DNA from: Diadema setosum | Taxonomy: Eukaryota; Echinodermata; Echinoidea; Diadematoida; Diadematidae | DNA length: 64,000 nt | Assembly: GCA_033980235.1 (NCBI GenBank) | Contig: CM067075.1 | Location: 30,665,385 to 30,729,384, forward strand | Direction of reading: 5' to 3' | Shown here: positions 1-11,068 of the stretch, in pieces | Position numbering within the stretch: the stretch's first letter is position 1 | How the letters are laid out: each line of letters opens with the position of its first letter | Made by a program: the position numbers and the translations under genes | The notes under the pieces: model-generated | What the model saw: the letters and a program-made list of their open reading frames with translations, nothing else | What the model was told of the DNA's origin: nothing | Databases searched by the model: none

Positions 1-298
1 TGTATATCTCCTCTTTCTGTCAATAACAAAGCAACAATGCATCCAGGCTACACATCAGCTCACAATTTCTTGTCCTGCATCACATCAATTCTATCCAAAT
101 GTGCGTGAATGGAATGATTGGTTGGAAAGCATAGGAGGCACTCTTTTCAACAAAACCCTCCTCCTCCTCCTCCTCTTCAAATCTTCCGACATCTGCTGCT
201 GGTACTACATGTACATGTGAGTACGTACGTGATGCCACGAGGTTAGGTGTAGGTGTTTTTACTTCCAGTGAGAAGCTGTTATCTAATTTAGCAACAAC
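1..298. other. Intronic sequence, no gene seen
   Basis: AT-rich sequence with one pyrimidine tract of CTC triplets near 155-180, which reads as a run of glutamates on the minus strand. I looked for the next PARD3 exon here and found none: no frame resembles the expected Par-3 sequence between the phosphosite region and the first PDZ domain. Confidence 0.5.
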
Positions 299-735
299 AG
301 GCCCGTTCACACACAAGGGAAAAAGTGCGATTTAAAAATTTAAATTTTCTTATCGCAATCAAAATTTCGAAATTTTTTCCAGTGTGGACAGAAAAATCTC
401 ACTAATTACCGCAATCCTTATTGCGATCCAACTCGCACTATTAGTGCGATTTTTCAGAATAATCGCGATTATTTTGCCAAGCGTCGTGTGTGTGAGCGCG
501 ATCGAGATTCGGAAATCGGTATTTTTAATCCCATCGTTCGTATCGCGCTGCGAAACTCTATTGGGACTGCGGGGTCAGTCTTCGGTCATGCAAGATTCGC
601 GCATGCGCAGTTTGGCCACTGATAGTTCTTTCCTTGCTGCGAAGTGCGATTTTTCCCTGTGTATGAACGGTCGAAAAAAAAATCGAAATATGGATCGCGA
701 TTGAAATTTCTATTTTCGTTGTTTGTGAACGGGCC
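299..735. mobile_element. Foldback MITE with AGGCCCGTTCAC termini
   Basis: The two ends are inverted copies: AGGCCCGTTCACACACAAGG at 299-318 and its complement, ending GTGAACGGGCCT, at 717-735. A second inverted copy of the left terminal part lies inside near 643-672 (TTTTTCCCTGTGTATGAACGG). The interior is rich in TGCGAT/ATCGCA words. It has no transposase frame, so it is non-autonomous. No clear target-site duplication is visible, and the superfamily is not assigned. Confidence 0.7.
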
Positions 736-3027
736 TAATATCCTGCCTACTTCCAGAAGATGTATAGCTGTGCTGCTCAGAGTAGGCCCTACTAGATGAC
801 TTTTTTTTTTTTACCACAGAAGCCATCCCTTCCCATTCATTCACTCCCTCCCCCTCTATATTATATGAAATGTTAAATGCATTGAATATTTACCATTTGA
901 AAATGAAACGAAAACCCAGCTTAAGTGCTTCAAACTAGTTCTAAAGTGTGATTTAGGAACAGAAACAACCTATGTTATAATGTTATTCACTATAATCACT
1001 GTATTGTTGAATATCCATACAAAATGTGAACAACAGCTATGGTACAATTGTTTCTAGAAAAAGCTGCCTACAGTTCTGGTTTATTTAAAAAAAAAAAAAA
1101 GATATGTCCCTATATTTTACGCTTTATTGCAAAATTTATATATGGTACAGGCAGGATGTTTTGTGATACAAATGAACTACACATTAAAATGTACCCATCA
1201 AATGTGATAACTCAAACTTTTTTTTAAATCACTGCTCCCAATGGTACACAATACCTTTAATATAGTTTGCAGCAATGAAATGTTTCTTAAAATGAAGTTA
1301 TGCAACAATATTCTTTCCAGTTATCACCTGAAGGAATTCCCAAACTCAGGAGATAGTCCTCATCAAGAAGAGAGAAATGATGGAGGATATTTCCAGGGAG
1401 TAAAGGGCGAACAGCTTTTGAGGTTCCACTGCATCTCTACCAATAATGATACTGTAATATCCCCTTTATCCAGCCAAGCCATGGAATTGTGAAGATCTGT
1501 CTGAAACAGACAGCACTGAAAACAACTTCTTTCTTTTTTTCTGGATTGCAGTAATTATGACATCAGGAATCAACAGGCCTCATGACATGATTCCGCTGCT
1601 ATAAAAAGACCCTGCTCAGGGCAACATTCCACAAGAGTTCAAGTAACATGACCAATGTTTCACGGAAATGAGGACATAAGGCATATTCTCACAATATACA
1701 GATGTTCAGGCTGTACTACAGTGGTAAATAATAAACCATGGGCATTCTATGAAATTGTAAAATCTTCATGCCCCTGGACTCGTACATATCTCCCACATAC
1801 AATGTATGTTACATCTAGCATTAGTTCTATACCATGAAAATTTATGCAATTTTTTTTTTCAGGTCGTAATGAGGGCAACTGTGTCTGCAACAGTAAGCCC
1901 GAATTAACAGCAACATCTGCAAACTTTTGAACAACAAACGAAGTTGAATACAGTGGATTTATAATATAGGTCCTAATGGTAAACTTATACATAAGGTTGT
2001 AAGTCAAAATATCAATTTCGAGAATGAACTACAAGACCTTTCCAAATAACCTTTATGTTGTCCTGTGCACCATACCCTTGTGTAGTCATTATCCAATTCT
2101 CCATGTGGCTGAGGTATAGAATTTTGGGCAATGCAGAATACAATTCAAGCCTACCGTATGCTAAAAGCACATAAAAACAGTTCCATTATAATAGAATTAG
2201 GTCACATGATTTCATAAAGCAAGCCACATCATGTGTTGTGAGCATGCCTTTCTATTGACAGAGAATGTAAGAACACATGTCAATACCATCACAAATTTGA
2301 TTCATAAACATCAACATAATTGTATTTATCGAATGAATGAGTAAACTAGCCATTAATGCTTTATAAAAGTGGGCGCTTTTACTGTAAACGTGTAATTCTG
2401 ACTAGACACCAAGTCTGGACAAGGTTCAAAACAAGTGTGCATCACTATAGATACATGTAGGCTACTGGCTTTCACAATATGAGGTGATGAGCTGACATGA
2501 GTCGGAGGGTGCAGTTGTGGGCACATTCATGCCATAAAAAGTATCTAAACCACCTGACTGGAGTTGAGGCTACATTCGCTTTTGCCGACATACCTAACAT
2601 CATCACACTCACCTGGCCAGGATCAGATTACTGACAGGGTTGGGGTGGGGTGGAGGGGGCAGTATTTGGGGTACGGGCTTTCAATGGTCCAGTGTTACAT
2701 CCATGCACAAGTACAGCAAGCGTGCCAAGAATAGCCCTACTCTTGCATCTCCGACACCAGACACTCCAGCGCTTTTGCAAAGCACCCTGGGGTCATTCTA
2801 AAAACAGCGTGATCTCCCTCAGCACATTACCCAATAAACACTGGAGTTGTGGCGCTGCATTTATGTAGATCTTTACGCTCTTCTGTTGTCTCTGGGAGCA
2901 AGAAATGAAACTTTGATCTGCTACACCACAGCAGCTCATATTAGGCAGGAACCGATATCTGCAAACGAGTGTCTGCAGAACGATCATTCAGCTCTGCCAA
3001 GCGTTGTCATGCTGTGACTAAACTGGT
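736..3027. other. Intronic sequence without recognised gene
   Basis: About 2.3 kb of AT-rich sequence with short homopolymers (T run near 801, A run near 1087). Open frames are short, lack splice-site support and resemble no family I know. I see no tRNA, no LINE coding sequence and no clear terminal repeats. Confidence 0.45.
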
Positions 3028-3427
3028 GATCTCTCACTTGGTCTACTCCCACTTCGTCTAATAGCCATTTAGTCTCAACCCACATGGTCTAATCTTGTGT
3101 CATCTACAACTAGTTCGTCTAATGACCATTTCGTCCAATTTCCACTTAACCTTATTACCAGTTGGTCTACTTCCAGATGAGCTACACCCACTTTGTCTAA
3201 TACCCACAGTTTATTAGACAAAATAAGAAAAAGTCTAAGGAGACAAAACTGCAATTAGACCATCTGGTCATTAGATGAAACAATAAGTAACCAAACCAAG
3301 TGAGTGGTAGACCAAAAACGGGCACTAGACGAAATTGATAATAGACCACGTGAGTTTAGCTGTAGTGGTGTTGGACGAACTGGGAAGTAGACCATCTGAT
3401 AGTAGACAAAGTGGCAATAAACCACTG
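3028..3427. repeat. Hairpin element built from GTCTA units
   Basis: The left half (3028-3205) carries repeated GGTCTA/CGTCTAAT words about every 15-30 bp, for example near 3039, 3056, 3088, 3114, 3164 and 3194. The right half (3210-3427) carries the inverted word TAGAC (near 3213, 3253, 3307, 3327, 3342, 3388, 3402). The whole is a loose palindrome made of degenerate short units rather than one long inverted repeat. It ends within about 10 bp of the PARD3 splice donor at 3434. Mobile origin is likely but no transposase or target duplication is seen. Confidence 0.65.
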
Positions 3428-3434
3428 AACTTAC

Positions 3435-3553
3435 CTTGGCAGGCAACGTGTTGGCATTCTTGTCGATGACCGCATTTTGGCCGCCGTCCGTCATACCTGG
3501 CTTGGACATGTTGATGATCGGGTCACTCCCTCTTCGAACTTGCAACTTGGAAT
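3435..3553 (-). CDS. PARD3: PARD3 (Par-3) exon, RRxSDP phosphosite region
   Basis: A minus-strand internal exon of 119 bp. The acceptor is CCGCTAG before 3553 and the donor AAG|GTAAGT follows 3435. It begins with two bases that complete a split codon with the single C left by the upstream exon (CAT, His), followed by 39 codons, and ends in phase 0. The peptide starts SKLQVRRGSDPIINMS, matching vertebrate Par-3 around LHVRRSSDPALIGLS, where human Ser144 is a reported 14-3-3 docking phosphosite. Par-3 is the scaffold of the Par-3/Par-6/aPKC polarity complex at apical junctions and cell cortex. The rest (MTDGGQNAVIDKNANTLPAK) is a poorly conserved linker. Phase agreement with the exon at 9741-9996 supports both boundaries. 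The next downstream exon lies outside the window. Confidence 0.88.
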
Positions 3554-5204
3554 CTAGCGGGGATGGCCATACGAGAGAAACAGTATAAGACAGATTAGAA
3601 AAGTTGCAAAACATTGATTAGAAAAGTCTTAAAGTTGCACGTTGTAAAAGTTGTAAAGCATTGAGTTTCGCTACCATCTCCAATCAGCTCTATTCATTAC
3701 TGCGAAATTTTTGCTACGTATATAGGCCTGAAGGTGGACCTGGTTTTTCAAATAAAAATTGGCTAGTCTGACAGGGGTTAGACCTTTCATGACTTTCACA
3801 GTACTAGAAAAACAAATATTCTTTTTTATCATCATCACTGTTTCAGAACTGCAATTCTAATTGTCTCCAGACATAGGAAACATTCAGACTGCAAAATCAC
3901 TTCCTGTGAAAAGATTCTTTAAAACTGCTGACGCTGACAACATTCCATAAACATCAGCCCTGCAGCACACATCATCGTCCGACAATTGAATAAACAGCTC
4001 CCCCATTACACATTGATGTCATAATGTACACATGCACATCTCAAGCGGTGAAGTGCATTTAGGTCGAGCTTTTACACTTCGCCTCCGAAACATGTTTTAG
4101 TTATCACACCTTTCAGCTTTCTGTGGTACACCACAAATCCAGTGAAAAAATGATTCGAGATACAGTCATAAATGTCCCCCAGAAAATGAAAACTAGTGGC
4201 TGGATGTGACTTGAGAACCAAGTTCCAAGAATTGCAGTCATAGAGAAACAGGATTCATGATTTCCTGGAGAGTTACAGAATTCTTCTGATTAGCATAAAA
4301 TGCATTTCATGCAGGTTTACAGACATGTTTCTGCAAATCTGAAAGGGCTCCAAGATGCCAGTCACAATGCCATTAGGTACAACCCTGGACCTCAGTAGGT
4401 CCATGGTACAAATAAAAAAAAAAAAAAAATAGGCCAGACAACATACACATTCCTTCAGCTACAGCTTGTAAGAGTTCTTGCCAACTTTGTATCAAATTTG
4501 AGTGTAAAACATTAGACAGCTACAAACAATGCCATAGCAGACTGTGTTTAATAAACAATCCTTTATTCTTTGCCCCAGCTGTTATTGCTGCAAAGCCTTT
4601 GCCTCCATTACAGAATAACCTTCAAGCAAAGCTGTTACTCCTTTCCCCCTTGGATAATTTGTTTGGATGCTTATAAACAGCTTGGGTTGTATCAACCATT
4701 TCCAGCCACTGACCACCAATTTCAATGCATTTCTTCTGGGACAAAGTACAGTTGATTTATGGTACTGCAAGCTGGCTGTTTAACAAAGAAAAAAAAATAC
4801 ACAAACAGAAAAAAAAAAACATGAAAAATTCCCAAGATGGTCAGTCTTCCTTTATTTATAGGCATAAAAGTTCAACCTTTAACCTTGCCACACATTCCTT
4901 TTCAAATAACACCAAATATAAGTTTATGTTCAGCCAAACCTGTAAGGGAGATGAGATGACAAAGTTTTCTGTAAAAGTGGGCACAGTGTCTTTTTTTCTC
5001 TCCCCTCCCTTTTTACAGTATTATTATAGAAAACTGTGATTTCTGATCGTATTTATTTCTGTTATGCAATTGTTATGAAAATCAATAAAGACATTCAACA
5101 ACAACAAAAAAATCTTCAAGGACTGTGTTTATCATCTTTCTAATGTTTGAAACAAGTTTCAGTACCCACTACCATTCAAAATGCGTTTGCAAAAGGCCTT
5201 TCTC
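3554..5204. other. PARD3 intron, no other feature
   Basis: AT-rich intronic DNA with A-runs near 4413 and 4785. No exon-like frame has supporting splice sites. There is no clear terminal repeat, although short inverted words occur. Confidence 0.45.
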
Positions 5205-5480
5205 GGCTCGCATTTCCCTAGTTGTTGTGTTTATCATCTCTCGGAGTCAAGAGGAACTCCTTGTCACTGCGCAGCTCCAATGCGCTGTTTGACCGGAGGA
5301 GCAGAGATCGTGCAGTTGGCATGGGTAGGTGCCAGCTATAAACTCATTTCAAAATGACTTTGCATAAACATCTCTACAGAAACATGTCTCTGGCTCAAAT
5401 GCATTTGAGATTGCACTTTTTTCAGCACTTCAAAAAGGCATTTCCAACCCCATAATCACAACAATTTTTACATGCTTTAC
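5205..5480 (+). repeat. Dispersed repeat family R1, copy 1
   Basis: Similar to 14215-14475 on the same strand, sharing GAGCTATAAAC(G)CATTTCAAAA-like text, CTCTACAGAAA, TGGCTCAAATGC and a closing AACCCCA(T/C)AATCA. Part of it (CACTGCGCAGCTCCAATGCG then CTGTTTGACC) also matches the complement of 6480-6780. Copies are diverged and have no coding frame. Family type (MITE or other non-autonomous element) is unknown to me. Confidence 0.5.
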
Positions 5481-5629
5481 AAAACTCCTCATTTCTCTTT
5501 GACCATTGAAGCAAATCGGATGGGGTTTTCAGTAAGATGTGGAAAATGAGTTATAGTTTCATACCCTAAAATTGTATTTGAATTGATACACTACTTTTAA
5601 AGTTATCATTACGGAGGGTCCCGTTGTAA

Positions 5630-5660
5630 TTTTTTTTTTCGGGGGGGGGGGGGGGGGGGA
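5630..5660. repeat. Poly-T to poly-G composite tract
   Basis: About ten T followed by C and about nineteen G. It is one of several T(n)G(n) composites in the window, nearly all with the same polarity. Confidence 0.85.
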
Positions 5661-6479
5661 CATAAGGTATAATGTGACTGAAGTTTGTACAGTGTGGTTG
5701 GAGGTAGTTAAAAATAAAAACATCTCAGCCTGTACATCACAACCTGTGTCATACAGCCAGCTTGACGAACTAACGCTAACAATGAAAAAAAAAAAGGAAC
5801 AAAATGGGGGGGGGGAATGTATGTGGCCACTCATGTTCAGATGTTCAGATTTGGCAATTCTGCAGGTGTCAAAGATGACTTTTGGAGTTTTGAGAAGAAG
5901 TCGGCCAGGTGATGGCAGATATCATGGAGCAGTGTGAGTCCATGTCTAGATTATGTCTGAAGCTCTGCAGATTCACAAGATTGTTTTTTAAAAGGCTACG
6001 ATCACCCAGACCATATCGTAGATCTGGCAGCTCCGACAGCTCGGAGACTCTAAAGCCTGCATGGTAAACCGCAATTACTGTCACCTGTTTTCCTCACCTC
6101 CACCAGGCAAAGAGCAACAAACAAACAGACATCAAAGCCTGTCTGGTGGAGTCCTCCTCCTCCTGGCACTGAGGATGACTTTGGAAGTCGTCCTGTTTAA
6201 CATCTCACACCTACAGAGCACATTTTGATCACTCCCAGACACATAGAGAGCATGAGAAGGAGATGGAACCTTTTCATACTGATTTAAGGGACTCGTTTGA
6301 AAACCTGTATAGGTGCACTTTTTTAATCTGTCAGACATGCTTTGTACCTAATCTGAAGTCCAAAGGCAAATTGGAATTCAGTATCTCCTCCACACTCATT
6401 TCAGCATAAATCATGTTTCACCAATGATGGTTTCTACGCTTGATCAAAAATACATTTCAGAAACAACTTAAGGCAGAAT
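5661..6479. other. PARD3 intron, no gene seen
   Basis: Mixed-composition intronic DNA. A stretch near 5860-6110 is less AT-rich than its surroundings but has no recognisable protein in either strand. No terminal repeats were found. Confidence 0.4.
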
Positions 6480-6780
6480 CACGATCCTATACACATTTGA
6501 GGCATTTTTGGGGATTAGATAAACGCAACTGTGTTTTCTAGTTGTGTTTTTATCCCATTATTTGTGTGTGAATGATGAGGCATGTTTGGTGGTATATAGT
6601 TGACCTTTACTTCCCAGGTCGAACAGCGCAAAGCAGCTGCACAGTAACAACACTTCAATTGCGATTGTATGATGGTTAGATAAACGCTGCACTCTGTTCC
6701 ACGTTCACAAACACCATTCCAAATGCATTTTGAAACACGATTCTCTCTCTCAAGTTGAATAGATAAAACGCAGCCTAAAT
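6480..6780 (-). repeat. Dispersed repeat family R1, inverted copy
   Basis: The complement contains TTACTGTGCAGCTGCTTTGCG and CTGTTCGACC, matching copy 1 near 5257-5295. The word TTAGATAAACGC occurs twice (6517 and 6674) in the same orientation. The copy is diverged and the boundaries are approximate. Confidence 0.4.
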
Positions 6781-8186
6781 AACAAAGAGAAGACAAATTA
6801 ACAGTCTGAAAGCAGATGGCAAGACAGAGAGAGTAAGAGAGAGAGATGGGGGGGGGGATAGGAGGGGACAAGAAGATAGAAGAGGTGGAGGGCAAATGAA
6901 GGTGTTTCTAGAGGTGCTATATTCATGCTCCACCACACTGAAGTGCAACGAGCCATGACATAGCTTCCGCCAGCTCGAACAAGTTCCAAGAACGCTGTCC
7001 ACATTTCGGCCAAAAGGAAAAATGGCAATGAAAAAAGCGGGGAATAATTGCCACGACAAGCTCGTACCGAACGAATTAACACCATCACACAGGATTCCAT
7101 GCAAAATCATGACTAGATCTCTGGCATCACAAAATCGCCTTGAAGATATTAGCCAGAAAATATAGATTGATTAGTGCATTGCGGAAGAAGGTCCTCTGTC
7201 TTCTAAGCTGACAGAACCAAAACTTTTAGTATCACTGGTCTTTCGACAGATACAGTGACCTTGGAAGATGAGTTGTAGACCTCTTTTCCATGTTCACATG
7301 TCATCAAAAGTTTGCAAATTTCCACACTTATGTTTCTCTAAGTGTTGCTGCTTTGGTCGCATGGATACAGTCCTATGTATGAAAGTGCTCTCATTCATTC
7401 TATTCATTGTTTTCGAGGACAAAACATATTCTGGACGAAAATGGCATAAGTGACAAACGATGCGCCCCTATTCCAGGGGACTGTGAATTTATACCGTGAC
7501 GTGGGTTGCAGCACTATTTTCCGTGATGACATAACCGATACCATAGAGATGGTGTTGCTGGGAAATGAAGGAGAGCTGGAGCGGAAGTACCATCACGTGA
7601 GAGGGAAGTATTTGAAGTCGCATTAATGTTGCCATTTATCATCCTCGGGTCAAATGGAAGGCCTCTTAACGAGGTAATGCTCTCGCGCTGATGCGACGAC
7701 TGGAAAGCGACTTTAGACAGCTTGAGCTGATGCGTTTTCATGGTGGTGGTATCAAAAGAGAAAGTCGTTTGAAGTCATGTTGCAATAGGCCATGATAGTT
7801 TGGATGTCCCGTCTTATCAAGTCAAGGGCTTAACATCTTTGATCTACGGGTCAATACAAAAAAGTGTCTTAATGGGTTCACATGTCACAGGTTTTGCCAG
7901 CACAGGTCATCACTATAATGCTTGGTGACAGCTCTTGTTATGGAAGGGGATTTACAACGAGGGGCAGAGTTATTTCTTTTAATATAAGGTGCACTAGAAG
8001 AGCTTTAGATCAGTGAAAATCTGAGTAGAATGTCGCATATGGCATGACAGCATCACCACCTGAGCCAAGATGGCATTCCATTAGAAGATGGTCTCATTCT
8101 CATAGTACAACAAAGTTCTTCATACCTACATTGTACCATAAGTTTGTTGTTCTTGTTGGGAGAGGGGTGGGGAAACAAATCAGCTG
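6781..8186. other. PARD3 intron with GA-rich patch
   Basis: Contains a GA/G-rich tract near 6825-6895. The complement strand gives proline/serine-rich open frames that are composition artefacts. No exon, RNA gene or terminal-repeat element was recognised. Confidence 0.45.
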
Positions 8187-9570
8187 GAAAAAAAACAAGA
8201 GACCAGCGGGTCTAGCGCTCACCTGAATATCGCAAGTTCACCTTTCACGCAGTAACTAATCTAAATTATTCACAGCTCTACCAAAATTTGACCAGGCATT
8301 CTCAAGTAGAAGATGACACTTTACAATAAGGGCCCAAATTTTTTAAGATTCCTTAATTATTGGGGATTGGGGCCCCCTGGGGCCCTCTGGGTGGGGCATG
8401 GTGCCCATTTTGATAAATTTAGATCCTGACTCCCTAGGGATGCTACCTGCCAAGTTTGACAAAAATCCATCATGAGGTTTTCAGGAAGAAGATGAAAATG
8501 TACAATTCAGGCCCCCATTTGGACCTTCCCAACCACCCCCCCCCCCCCCCACCCCTGCCCCCAAGAGGGACACCCCTGGATCTCCTATGAACAAACTCAA
8601 AACTACAGTCATTAATGTACTCACTCATAGTATTATCTTACCTCTATAACTTCTGATTCTAGAGAAGATTTTTAAAGATTCCTTCATTTGGGGGGGGGGG
8701 GTTTGGGCCCCCCTGGGGCCCCCTGGGTGGGGCATGGTGCCCATTTTAACAAATTGAGATCCTAACCCCTTAGGGATGCTACCTGCCAAGTTTGGTGAAA
8801 ATGGGTAATGGGGTTCTAAAGAAAAAGATAAAAATGTACAATTTAGGCCCCATTAGGACCCCTCCTCACCCCCCTCCCCTGGGTCCCAAGGGGGGCACCC
8901 CTGATTCTGCCATGAACAAACTTGAAACTACAGTCATCAATGTATTAACTCATAGTATTAACTTAGCTCTATCACTTCTGGTTCTAGAGAAGAAGATTTT
9001 TACAGATTCCTTAATTTTGGGGGGTTTGGGCCCCCCTGGGGCCCCCTGGGTGGGGCATGGTGCCCATTTAAACAAATTGAGTTCCTAACCCCCTAGGAAT
9101 GCTACCTGCCAAGTTTGGTGAAAATGGGTCATGGGGTTCTCAAGAAGAAGATGAAAATGTACAATTTAGGCCCCATTAGAACCCCTCCTCACCCCCTCCC
9201 CTGGGTCCCAAGGGGGCACCCCTGATCCTGCCATGAACAAACTTGAAACTACAGTCATCAATGTACTAACTCATAGTATTAACTTAGCTCTATCACTTCT
9301 GGTTCTAGAGAAGAAGATTTTTACAGATTCCTTAATTTTGGGGGGTTTGGGCCCCCCTGGGGCCCCCTGGGTGAGGCATGGTGCCCATTTTAACAAATTG
9401 AGTTCCTAACCCCCTAGGGATGCTACCTGCCAAGTTTGATGAAAATCGGTCCTGGGGTTTTCAAGAAGAAGATGAAAATGTAAAAAGTTTACGCACGACG
9501 CACGACGCACGACACACGAAGGGCGATCGCAATAGCTCACTTGAGCCTTTGGCTCAGGTGAGCTAAAAAA
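8187..9570. mobile_element. Hairpin-ended element H1, copy A (Helentron-associated type?)
   Basis: The left end reads AACAAGAGACC, an AGACCaGCGGGTCT near-palindrome and GCGCTCACCTGA. The right end is AGCTCACTTGAGCC-TTT-GGCTCAGGTGAGCT, a hairpin just before AAAA. GCTCACCTGA and TCAGGTGAGC form a short terminal inverted repeat. Before the right hairpin lie GCACGAC microsatellite units and CGAAGGGCGATCGCAATAG. Hairpin termini, an internal minisatellite and absence of coding fit non-autonomous Helitron/Helentron-like elements, but the class is inferred. A second copy is at 50203-54490. Confidence 0.7.
8346..9480. repeat. Four tandem units of about 320-336 bp inside H1 copy A
   Basis: The marker GTGGGGCATG (GTGAGGCATG in the last) recurs at 8391, 8727, 9050 and 9371, so unit spacings are 336, 323 and 321 bp. 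Each unit carries a GGGCCCCCCTGGGG block and CTGCCAAGTTTGRTGAAAAT. Copy B of the element (50370-50517) has only one unit, so the array expanded in copy A. Confidence 0.85.
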
Positions 9571-9740
9571 TCACCCAATGAAGTCGAAAAGTTCTCATTA
9601 AACATCACCCTTTACATGGTCCACCAATCACTGATCAACCTGAAGGAAAAATTTGTCACAGTATTAAAAGCTAATTTTTCAAAGCAAAGAAAAAGAGCCT
9701 GGAACACAAGGCTACCACTTTAACTGTAATTTGTACTCAC

Positions 9741-9996
9741 GAGATTCTTCGCCAGTGACTACGACATCCATTTCGTTGTCCTCGTCGAGTACTCCATTGT
9801 TGTTGGTGTGGCCCAGGTGGTGGTGGTGCATGTGGTGCGTCTTGTTGTTGCTGTTGTTGATGTGGTTCATGTCCGAGAAGTTGATGGGGCTGGCGGTGCC
9901 CACCGAGCTGGCGCAGGTACTGGTGCCGTCGCCATGGAAATGGTTGCTAACAACATGGGCCCTGGAGGGATCTTGCTCGTCAAAATGTGCTGTCAA
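9741..9996 (-). CDS. PARD3: PARD3 (Par-3) exon, end of N-terminal domain plus linker
   Basis: A minus-strand internal exon of 256 bp (85 codons plus one base). The acceptor is TTTTCTCTCCCTCAG before 9996 and the donor CTC|GTGAGT follows 9741. The peptide opens LTAHFDEQDPSR, then HGDGTSTCASSVGTASP, matching the vertebrate Par-3 exon that opens LVAVFDEQDP and continues GGDGTSASSTGTQSP. The upstream exon ends in phase 0, as in vertebrates. Human Par-3 has 61 residues in this exon as I recall it; here there are 85. The extra length is partly a nine-residue insertion after DEQDP and partly a low-complexity Asn/His tract (NNSNNKTHHMHHHHLGH), with an acidic DEDNEMDVV near the end. The region links the oligomerisation domain to the phosphosite exon. 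Confidence 0.93.
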
Positions 9997-10052
9997 CTGA
10001 GGGAGAGAAAACACACAAAGAAAAAGTGATGATAGCTGAAACTTACAAGATT

Positions 10053-11068
10053 TTAAGATAATATAAAGTTTTGGTATTACCTCAAAAGTTTCCCTGAATT
10101 TCCTTGTCTTAGTTTGTGTTTAAGGTTAAAGTACCTTTCATATAACTAACACTGTGAGACTTACTCGCCCCAAAGTGCTCTCATGTCTAGTAATCATGCA
10201 ATAATGGTTTCCTACCAGAGCCGCCGCCGTACGGCTGCGAGGTAGTACACGTATTGTACGAAACCATTATTGCATGATAACTGCGACCAGCAGCGTGCAG
10301 CCCCATACGCATACTGAGTAGCTAACTGCGACCAGCAGCCCCATACGCATAGCTAAATGGGGCTTCACATTGTAGCTTACAGGATCATGACAGATTTAGT
10401 ATCGCGGGTAAATATCAACTTAAAATCCAAAAATTCTTCAATTTGAAGACTTACCAATTATGTTGAAGTCTTGAAAACAGGCTTCGGGCAACGTTTGGTT
10501 CTGCCAATAGTCCCTTTCTGTTCGAATTGATGACTGAATGTGACTCGGTCGAGAGGACCTTGGGAGAGCTACACTGAATTGACGACCAGCGCATGCGCAC
10601 ACACAAATCTTATCCATTCGTGGATTTGAAATTTGTTCGCATGTGATGTGTGCGTATGCGCTGGCCGTAGTAATCAGTGTATGTAGCTCTCCCAAGGTCC
10701 TCTCAACAGAGTCACATTCAGTCATCAATTCGAACAGAAAGGGACTATTGGCAGAACCAAACGTTGTCTGAAGCCTGTTTTCAAGACTTCAACTTAATTG
10801 GTAAGTCTTCAAATTGAAGAATTTTTGGATTTTAAGTTGATATTTACTCGCGATACTAAATCTGTCATGATCCTGAATGCTACAATGCGAAGCCCCATTA
10901 CATTATGTGTATGGGGCTGCTGGTCGCAGTTAATTGCATGATTACTAAGAAATGAGAGCTCTTTGGGGCGAGTAAGGCTCACAGTGTTAGTTATTTGAAA
11001 GGTACTTTAACCTGAAACACGGAAATTCAGGGAAACTTTTGAGGTACCAAAATTTTTATTATCTTTAA
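10053..11068. mobile_element. About 1 kb foldback element with TTAA at both edges
   Basis: Two long inverted arms, about 10053-10600 and 10640-11068, pair nearly throughout. Examples are ACCTCAAAAGTTTCCCTGAA at the left with its complement near 11020-11045, and AACACTGTGAGACTTACTCG at the left with its complement near 10967-10990. The centre is near 10620 among CGCATGCGC words. TTAA occurs at 10053-10056 and 11065-11068. The left arm is longer because of a nested hairpin and a short tandem duplication. It has no transposase. It sits 57 bp upstream of the PARD3 exon acceptor. Confidence 0.85.
10193..10281. mobile_element. Nested mini-hairpin in the left arm of the foldback
   Basis: ATCATGCAATAATGGTTTC at the left is inverted at the right (GAAACCATTATTGCATGAT), enclosing a GC-rich core (GCCGCCGCCGTACGGC). 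The corresponding place in the right arm (about 10927-10945) has only ATCATGCAATTAACTGCG read on the complement, so the hairpin is an insertion. Just downstream, 10281-10350, the segment CTAACTGCGACCAGCAG...CCCCATACGCAT is present twice in the left arm and once in the right. Confidence 0.75.

Noticed and set aside
80..316. Minus-strand frame with a poly-Glu run as a possible PARD3 exon
   Set aside because: The Glu run is a CTC microsatellite, the frame runs into the 299-735 MITE, and nothing matches the Par-3 region expected next.
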